A DNA stretch of 64,000 nucleotides from Pampus argenteus (taxonomy: Eukaryota; Chordata; Actinopteri; Scombriformes; Stromateidae): assembly GCA_036937835.1 (NCBI GenBank), contig CM072863.1, positions 19,218,501-19,282,500 on the forward strand, read 5' to 3'. Each line of letters begins with the position of its first letter. Within the stretch, counting starts at the first letter, position 1. Below, piece by piece: positions 56,884-64,000 of the stretch. The translations under genes and the position numbers were made by a program. A model generated the notes under the pieces. It was not told the DNA's origin. It saw only the letters and a list, made by a program, of their open reading frames with translations, and made no database searches.

Positions 56884-58679
56884 TACATTTCAATATGAAT
56901 AAGTGCTCAATATGTTGATATGAATTTTACTCTCAGACAGTGAGCATTAAACTGATACTCTAAATGATAGCTCTGCTTTAAGCTCAGTTTCAGTTCAACC
57001 AGTGTGAGCGTCGCACGCTGAGCTGGAAGAATTCTCTGGATAAAACTTTGCTTGTAACATGACTGAAGAAAAAGCTCACTGCATCGCATCCTAAAAGCAG
57101 AAAAAAAGGCTTGAACTGTCACCTCCTTTCTTAATGACTCCTGACAAACACCCTTTCTTCCTGCCGTGCGCTTCCTGTTCGCCACAGCACAACTTGGCAC
57201 GGGATGCTGCGTGTCTGGTGAATAGAGAGCCATAAGGCTGCTCTAACACCATTTTGCCTCGTATTTTCATGAAATGAACCAGCGGCTCAGAGATCAATAG
57301 GCCCCCATGGTGAATGCGAACAACGCTACTGGGTCCTTATCAGGAGCCTGCTGCCAATCTGTGGCAAGCGAAGCCTGCACCTTCCCTGGATACACCATTG
57401 GTCTTTGAAATTAAAGTTGACGCCTGTAATCCAGGGAAATGGTCCCTCTACTCTCGCTTAACACCGGTTTAGTTTCACCCCAGCTGATGATAAAGCATGA
57501 CAGAAATACAGAGCACTATCTTCTTGCCGGGGTTGATAGGTTCTGCCAGCTTATCGGGAAACAGGCAGCTAACCTTCTTGTGTCTGGCCTGTGGACAAAA
57601 CTGAGGAGTCAATTTACAAAAGAAGCTATGCCGGGTGGCTTGTAAATAAAACCGTTTTTTACAGAAGACAAGAAAAAGAAAATAAGCAATTTTTATAACC
57701 CACCCCAAAGTGAGTAAATGTATAACACAGGAGGCTAAGCGCTAGTGATAGAGTGTATTCATGTAAATCCGCCCAAGCACAGCTGCAGGAAATTGACAGG
57801 GATCTACTGGAGCGCTTTGCCTGTAAAGGGTGGGATTTACATGCCTAACTAGGGCTTAACCACCCTCCCCCGAGTTTACCTGTTACTCTCTGGCCTCTGA
57901 GCGCACGTCTGGATGGGTTAAGGTTGCGCTGCTTATTCTTAATGCCTTTTCATCCTCCCCTCATATCTGTCAGTCTCAGAAATTAACTCACCAACTCCAC
58001 CAGGGCTGCACGTTTATCGCACACAAACTGGTTTGGCGTATTGTCACGTGAGGGAGTTTTGTTTGTTTCTTGCACCGCAGGGCCTGAAAAAAACTTTTCA
58101 CAGCAGCGATCAGATCAACTGAAGTTAAAGCGCGCGTGTGTGTGTATGGCAGGATGTGACCGAGTGAAGCTGCGAGGTGTGAGTGCTGCTGCAGGATTGC
58201 ATTTATGGGTAATTGAGATCATATTAATGCATGTGTTCCTCCTGAGGAGAAAGTGCAAGTCTTTTCCTTTTGGACAGGATGTGGCTTTGGGCAGTTAGGG
58301 TTGGTAGGCGTTGCTCCCGGGCTGCACAGCCCTCAGCTGAATCTCAGCCCCTGCAGGCAGATTCTGTAGACCGCTCATGGCAGTTTAGACTAAGCAGAAA
58401 AACTGTTTGGTTTTCTTTTTTTTCTTTTTTTTGTCCTGAAACTCACATCTGTACACGTAGAGCACGCAGCAGCGAGCCTGTACCAAAAGCAGTCTCAACA
58501 AAAACATCGAAACGTTTCCTCATTTGTTTTTTCCCTCTCAAACCTAAGATCCCTGCAGATGATAAAAAAAAAAACACAAATAGCTAGCACCGATTCTATT
58601 AATGCCGTCATCCTATCACACAGGAACCGAGTGCAGATGCAAGCGTTCCTTTTTGCCCTGTGTGTTTTGTATTTTTCCC

Positions 58680-58830
58680 CTTCTAAACAATGATTTTTCA
58701 GAACTGGAGCCGCCGCCAATAAAATTAATGGGAGACTTGCTGAGTCCATACAGGAAGTGGGCTTTTTAAATAAACACATTGTTTCCAAACTAATCCACAC
58801 CCCTATTGTTTACAGACGGGGAACTGGGCT
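58680..58830. promoter_or_regulatory. Candidate enhancer block with clustered forkhead-type cores
   Basis: ATAAACA (58770-58776), TTGTTTCC (58779-58786) and TGTTTAC, the reverse complement of GTAAACA (58807-58813), lie within 45 bp of unique sequence. CCAATAAAATTAATGG occurs near 58713. FOXP1 itself binds GTAAACA-like sites, so autoregulation is possible but unproven. Confidence 0.32.
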
Positions 58831-59232
58831 GGGTGCAGACCGGGCCGGTCCACCCCGATTACACCCCCCACCCCCCACCCACCCGCCCGTCTCCGCTGTC
58901 AAGGCCACTCCATTTCTAAACAGAAGAGGAAAAAGGAAAGATAAAACTGTCAACCAGGAGTTCACTTTGATGTTATTTCAGGTCAGCGTTACAATCTTTT
59001 TTATTATTTGTCCTCTTTTTAACTCCTATTTGGAACTTCTTATGACCAGATTACTCAGTAATGTACAGTGGCGCCTGACATTTGAATTCAACTGAAATTT
59101 CCTCGGGAATAACCACTAGGAAACTACTGCTATTTTTCCATAGTTCTCAATTTTTCCAAAGAGGGTAAAACAATTTTGTTAACATATTTTTAAGGAAAAC
59201 ATTGTAGCAAATTATTGAACATGGATACAGGT

Positions 59233-59234
<2 letters not shown>

Positions 59235-59263
<29 letters not shown>
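59235..59263. repeat. (TC)n microsatellite
   Basis: About fourteen TC units. Intergenic. Confidence 0.94.
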
Positions 59264-59266
<3 letters not shown>

Positions 59267-60179
59267 ATTTCGTTTTCAATAATTAGTGATTTTGAAAGGG
59301 CCCATTATAAAAATTATAATGTTAAGCTTGTATTCCACTCTTGTGACTGAAATTAGCTCTGATTCCTGCTAGATTTTTACTTCATGTATGTTGGAGCTTT
59401 AGTGATAGGCTATGACAACTATTTTTAGACTGTGCCCACATAATTATTGCACCACTTAAATTACAGTACCCATCTCATCAAAGGCAGGACATCACATCAG
59501 GGCTAGCCTGGCAAATAGTTGAAACCTTATATTAACCAATACATCTTTCAGCATAAAAGGACAAATACAGCTCCTATAAAAATGTACAGGCGTAGCTGTT
59601 GCGGGGAACTTTTTCGTCCATATCTGTAAAATTCAAGCTTTATTCCAGCTGTTGTTACCCTCAGCTCATCTATGGACCGGCCTCTTCTACAAGGTTCGTG
59701 ATGTTTAACCCGTGATGGTCTTTCATGTGCTTAAAAAAAAACACAAACATCAATGATATGGATATTCATTTCTTATTTTATATATATTTATAAAATTCCA
59801 GTTTGACTCCATAGTTAAAGTTAAAAATACACCCAATGATACCAGCAGCAAAAGTTTCAAATGACTAACTATAGTAAATATTAACTTTATAGAACACGGG
59901 ATGTCTTCTGTTAGCATGCAGGGGCCCTTATGTAATGTACGTATGTAATGAATATACTTTGCATGATCAAATTATCAACCCTGAGTTTGAAATATCCACA
60001 ACCACTCCGTCAACCAGTCTCACTTATCGCCTCCTGCATCGATTTTTTGCTTCAAATACCACCAGTCACTTATACTTCCATTTACATAAAAAAAATAAAA
60101 GAATTGTTGGACGAATTGTAATTCATATCTCCACTCCGTGCACTTGCCAGCCCTAATACTTCAGTTAGCTACCTCACAT

Positions 60180-60470
60180 TTACATTTCAATCAGTGATTA
60201 TAGCCTCTCCTCCTCTCACCACGCTGAAAGTAAATACAGGAGTCCGCTATCTCAGGATAAAATGCATTTTGGTGGGACCTGGAGGGATAGGCATGAATAT
60301 TCTGTCTGGTACATATTTACCATGTGCTGCTAAGTGTCACATGCTGCAAGTGCATCCTTTATTAGCTGGCTGCTCTGTATACTGCACAGCGTGGCAGCGT
60401 GGTAACACTGCCGGGAGCCTCAGACGTGCTAAAAATGTCTCATTTTGGCTTAAAGTGTCCAACAAATAGC
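60180..60470. promoter_or_regulatory. Candidate conserved noncoding element
   Basis: Unique, repeat-free sequence with GTGATTATAGCC near 60195, GGATAAAATGCATTTTGG near 60255, and a GCATGAATATTCTGTC segment near 60290. The overlapping open frame has no known product. Appearance only. Confidence 0.27.
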
Positions 60471-60991
60471 TTGTGACAAGTTCTCTAAGGCGGCTGTTTA
60501 GTGTCCGACACACTTGCGCTATCTATAACCATCATTTTGTTTTGTTTGCTCAGACAGAGATTCAAACCTACTGCCTTTTCCTTTTTTATTTTTTTTATTT
60601 TTATTTTTTACTTTTTTTTAACGCTCACTGTATGTTGTGGTGTGTATCTAGAATATTATTGAGCTGAAAGTGAAACTCCAACACATGAAGCCACTTCCTA
60701 GAAGTTTTCATAACAGCTGCAGAGATTAAACACATCATCATGGAAAAGGTCAAGCAAGTGGAAAATGTGTCTATTGTTAGTTTACTGTTGACTGCAACTG
60801 TGAAATGAACGTTTGACATGTTTGTTCCTTGGTGTTTTCTTCTTTTCTTTTTTTTGCATAGATGGTTCTGAGCATAATAAAGGAACAAAACGCTGTGTTT
60901 TAGAAAGCAGACACCCACACAGGCAGCTGCTGATGATAAATGTTGGCCTCTCTGTTGTCGACACTGCACAGAAAGCAGGTTATATCTTCAC

Positions 60992-61242
60992 CGTGTTGGA
61001 AGCCGCCGTAGGAAAGTCTGTTGCGTTCGGAAAAGTTCGCTTCCATGTCCTCCACCGCTGGACGTCTGCTGTCTGTTGACTTCTCCGTCGGTGGTAACTC
61101 CATATCCAGCTTCGTAGGGAAAAGTCTGTCAGTTGATGAGTCATCATGAAGCATACAACCAGTACTTTTTATTTGCTCTTTGAATGGATTTTTCTTTGTG
61201 CCAGGCCCTGACATGGTGAGGTGAACCGGGATCTGCTCGACT
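60992..61242 (-). CDS. Unidentified exon-like open frame with strong Kozak start
   Basis: Read on the minus strand there is an acceptor (TTTCTCCCCAG) ending at 61243, an ATG at 61214 in CTCACCATGT context, 74 open codons, and a possible donor CACG|GTGAAG at 60992/60991. The peptide starts MSGPGTKKNPFKEQIKSTGC and has PTEKSTDSRRPAVEDMEANF further on; it is polar, without membrane segment or known domain. The open frame goes on past the donor to about 60900. CpG is more frequent than in the surroundings. I do not recognise the protein and find no continuation exon. It may be the first coding exon of a neighbouring gene, a pseudogene piece, or chance. Confidence 0.3.
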
Positions 61243-61315
61243 CTGGGGAGAAATTGTTTGCATGTTTTGTTGTTTGCTTGTTTTGGAACAACTTTGCAAC
61301 TCATCTATCATGCAG

Positions 61316-61351
61316 AAAGAAGAAGAAGAAGAAGAAGAAGAAAAAAAAAAA
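61316..61351. repeat. (GAA)n / A-rich tract
   Basis: About eight GAA units then a run of A. Confidence 0.93.
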
Positions 61352-62997
61352 GACAAATCATAATAATCACACTTTGCCACAAACTGCTCTCCCCGGCCTT
61401 CTGTTTTCCAAGTCTGGTTACACACATGTTGGCTCCTGCAGAATATTCAATAGACATTTATAGGAAATAAATTAAGAGATGAATGCAAACCATATGGCAT
61501 TCAGAGGTTTATTTGTAAAGCCCCTGCATCAAAGCTTTTTCCAGATCACACCATATTAGCTATGTTTTTCCAGTCCAGCAAAATCAGGAAGGTAACCACA
61601 GACTTTCCTGATGGGAAACACATGAGCACGGTCCGCCGAGACAAGGAGCCTCATGCATGGACGAGGCATCCTCGGGGAGCATCAGTAAAAACAATTATTC
61701 CCTGCATGTCTGGATGTCATGTCACCGTGGGTTGACTTTAATGGGAGGGGAGCACGATGGAGCTGCGTCACCGCTTCGAGAAACCTTTTTTAGCCTCACT
61801 GTGAACCCCCCCCCGCTGCATTCACACTTCTTTGCATGTGAGGCGGCCCGGGATGTCTGTGCGGGGTGTGGGCTTGAAGACAGACCGGGAAAGGAGCCAA
61901 GAGGAAACGGCAGTGCCCAGGCTATACACTTCCACCCCTGCATGAACACAAGACACCCCCCCCACCCCCGCTCCCCCCTTATCCCCTACCCGAGCATTTC
62001 ATATAGGCCAGACAAGTTTACGGCTTCGTGCATTTGAGTGTGACAGCAGCAGCCCTCCCGCGTGTGACAGGCCCAATAGCAGCGGTCTGCCGCACCCGGG
62101 GTGGTTTCTCCTTCTTCGCTGTTGATCTTGGGCTCGTGTTGCACACACATATGCCGAGGCCCTGCCAATGTAAGACGTGGAGCGCCACACCGCGAGAGAG
62201 TCCACAGCTTTTACCAGGAGGTTATTATTTTTGCTGTGGAGACACACATTTTCTGCAACATGCCAAGAGCGAGCTCAGGTTTGCGGTCGCTTTTCCAGAG
62301 CTTCAAAGTCTAGAATCAGCATACGATGTAGGCTGTGGAAGCTCTCGTGCCATTTCACGAGGTTCATAACATGTTCTGGGGTCAACTCACTCTCCGTCTC
62401 TTTTTCTGCACATACAATAAACACACACACACACAGATGAACGCGCTATATGGTCAGAGTGATCAGAGCCTGCTGTGCGCCATCGGGCAGTTTACCTCAG
62501 GACAGACAGAAAAGCACTTCCAGGAAAAGAAAAGCCAGAGATTCCTGCTGGGGGAAAAATGTATCAAAGCGCCTGACTTAGGGCTATAATTAGCCACTGT
62601 GGTGTTTGAAATGTGGAGGAATGAAGTCTTAGGAGAAATGGAATTGTTTATTTATTATTCATGTTGTTGTTGTTGTTTTAATTTTCCTTCCAAATGAGCA
62701 CATATTCACGAGGATTGAGTGCTCTGTAGCATGCTTAACCCGCTGTTTGTCAGTGGCATTGTGTGCAGCGAAGTTGAGATGCTAAATAAAAGAACATTAG
62801 AAGTGTCATTTCGTCTTTATTTTTTGTTTTGTGCTCCTTTTTCCCCCTCAGTCCTGTCTTTCAGGTTATGTGACAACTCTCAGACAGAGTAGAGGAGAGC
62901 AGCTGCTGTGGATAAATACAGTCAGTTCTCTAATGATGTATGAAATCCTAAACTAATACAAATGTACAACCTGCCCTCCCTCTGTCTCCTGTCTAGT
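61352..62997. other. Intergenic or intronic region near the window end
   Basis: Moderately GC-rich unique sequence (61480-62600) with C runs near 61807 and 61957 and a short CA run near 62421. Several open frames occur but none has recognisable content or a coherent splice context. Confidence 0.65.
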
Positions 62998-63118
62998 AAT
63001 CCGGCCAAGCCTCCGATGAAAACCACGGCCTTCAGAAGAAGTTCAGTTTTCCCCTGAGAGGAGAGAAACGTGCTGTTCCACCAGCTTTTCTTGAATAAAA
63101 CAATTTATAGATATTTAA
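62998..63118 (+). other. Terminal-exon-like block (acceptor plus poly(A) signal)
   Basis: A long pyrimidine tract ending CCTGTCTAG (62997) is followed by an 18-codon open stretch (NPAKPPMKTTAFRRSSVF then P and TGA), then AATAAA at 63094-63099 and a downstream TGTGTGTGTTTTTTTTG element near 63145. This is the textbook layout of a 3' terminal exon, coding or lncRNA. On the minus strand the same DNA also has an acceptor-like CTCTCCTCTCAG near 63056, so the orientation is not settled. I know of no matching protein. Confidence 0.3.
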
Positions 63119-63399
63119 AATTTACTGATGCTTTCATGCACCATGTGTGTGTTTTTTTTGTTTTTTTAAATATAAGTCACATTCGACAACCTTGTTAAAA
63201 AAAAAAGTCCCGGTTGTAAAATAACCTTTGGTGCCATGGAGTCCATAAAAAGGAAAACATTACTAACAGCATGATCATTATTTATTTTTTTTTTTTTATG
63301 TATGAATGATATTTGCACAAGTCAAACTGTTTCACAGCTCCGATTTAATGTGGAACTGTGCTTTAACTAAACACTGCTGTCAGAGCGCTCAGGGACTGC
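63119..63399. other. AT-rich spacer
   Basis: Dominated by A and T tracts (63150-63170, 63195-63206, 63280-63300). Nothing else is recognised. Confidence 0.7.
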
Positions 63400-63780
63400 T
63401 GATCAGTTCAGCATTTCTACCCCTGAGCAATCACGGCTCAGTTTACTCTGGCCACTCTATACGTTGCACCTTCGCGGCTCCTCATCAACACAACGGGAAA
63501 CAGAGAAAGTCATTTGTGTTTGTTGGCTGCTGACGAGCTGTCTCTCAATCAGGCTGCGAGTGGAATGGCGACTGTCAGCGGCGCTCTGGGAAACGTGCAA
63601 CATCCCCCCGTCCAATCGCTATCCGTAGCTTTATCAAATCTTCACGCCGCCATGTTTCTCAGCACAGGATCAAATAACCTTCAGCTCCAATTTTGTCTAA
63701 CACGTGAAATCAGTGTGGAGTCTATGAAATGGCTACAGAAAAAAAAAAAAAATCATCTCGCCGCATCTGAAAAACTCTTT
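63400..63780. promoter_or_regulatory. CpG-rich promoter-like segment
   Basis: About 20 CpG dinucleotides in 380 bp, unlike the CpG-poor flanks. It has a CCAAT box (CGTCCAATCG near 63610) and GCCGCCATGTT near 63648, close to the YY1 core found at many promoters. It could serve a minus-strand transcript reaching the exon-like frame at 61.2 kb. No TSS evidence is available. Confidence 0.3.
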
Positions 63781-64000
63781 TAGATTTAATTTGAAACAGG
63801 TACGCACACACTATCCGACAGGAAGAAGAGCTTATAAATTGTCTCTCTCTCAGTGAGACAGGATCCGTAAGGAGTGCAAATTTGTTTCTGTTTTTTCATC
63901 TAGAAAAGGCCGAAGGCAGCAGCAACCGGTTGCCTGGAGAGGCCTGCCAAGCCAAATGATATTCTTGGGTTTAGACCAACTCTCCCTAAATATGGACAAC
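63781..64000. other. Window end, nothing recognised
   Basis: Unique sequence with a short CT run near 63843; no exon signal that I trust. Confidence 0.6.

Larger units (their letters stand above)
56884..60991. other. Intergenic region
   Basis: No gene is recognised. It contains a forkhead-site cluster block (58680-58830), a TC run (59235-59263), a block near 60180-60470 of regulatory appearance and T-rich tracts near 60580-60620. Confidence 0.7.

Overview
The window is vertebrate genomic DNA, almost certainly from a ray-finned fish and probably a spiny-rayed one. It has a multi-exon gene with GT-AG introns, AT-rich introns with long GT, CT and GA microsatellites, and one interspersed repeat of a type I associate with percomorph fishes. 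No bacterial, plasmid, CRISPR, tRNA or rRNA feature is visible. Nearly all long open frames are chance frames in repeats, introns or untranslated sequence.

The only gene I can assign firmly is the 3' three quarters of foxp1 on the + strand, encoding a FOXP-family forkhead transcription factor. The paralog (a or b) is not settled. Fourteen constitutive coding exons (12642-44653) join without a frame break into 592 residues plus a stop. They give, in order, a glutamine-rich repressor region with a 14-glutamine run, a linker, a C2H2 zinc finger, a leucine zipper, a PLNLV CtBP-binding motif, the forkhead domain, and a tail with a VKEEP SUMO site. The N-terminal ~100 residues of FOXP1 are not found and should lie upstream of position 1. 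Positions 1-12641 are read as intron, with a possible internal promoter and CT-rich first exon near 4.6-5.16 kb.

The most interesting element is a tandem pair of alternative forkhead exons. The canonical exon (40381-40502) encodes NAVRHN at the DNA-recognition helix. A second exon 334 bp further on (40837-41006) encodes GAIRTN and is the fish counterpart of the FOXP1-ES exon (18b) of mammalian pluripotent cells. Both start in phase 0 and end in phase 2, so either gives an open frame, while including both or neither shifts the frame. The alternative exon also encodes an RGRPRK AT-hook-like patch. The flanking introns carry many YGCY (MBNL-type) motifs and a TGCATG (RBFOX) site 49 nt downstream, so a splicing switch known from mammals appears to be wired similarly here.

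Downstream, a probable ~4.5 kb 3' UTR (44654 to about 49135) carries two miR-9-type and two miR-34-type seed matches and ends at an AATAAA. From 49.1 to 64 kb the sequence resembles the regulatory desert beside vertebrate FOXP1. It has blocks that look like conserved noncoding DNA, a probable transposon-derived repeat at 52.6-53.2 kb, a guanine-run tract at 56.84 kb, and weakly supported signs of another transcription unit: a minus-strand exon-like frame with a good Kozak context (60992-61242), a + strand terminal-exon-like block with a poly(A) signal (62998-63118), and a CpG-rich promoter-like stretch (63400-63780). I could not name those.
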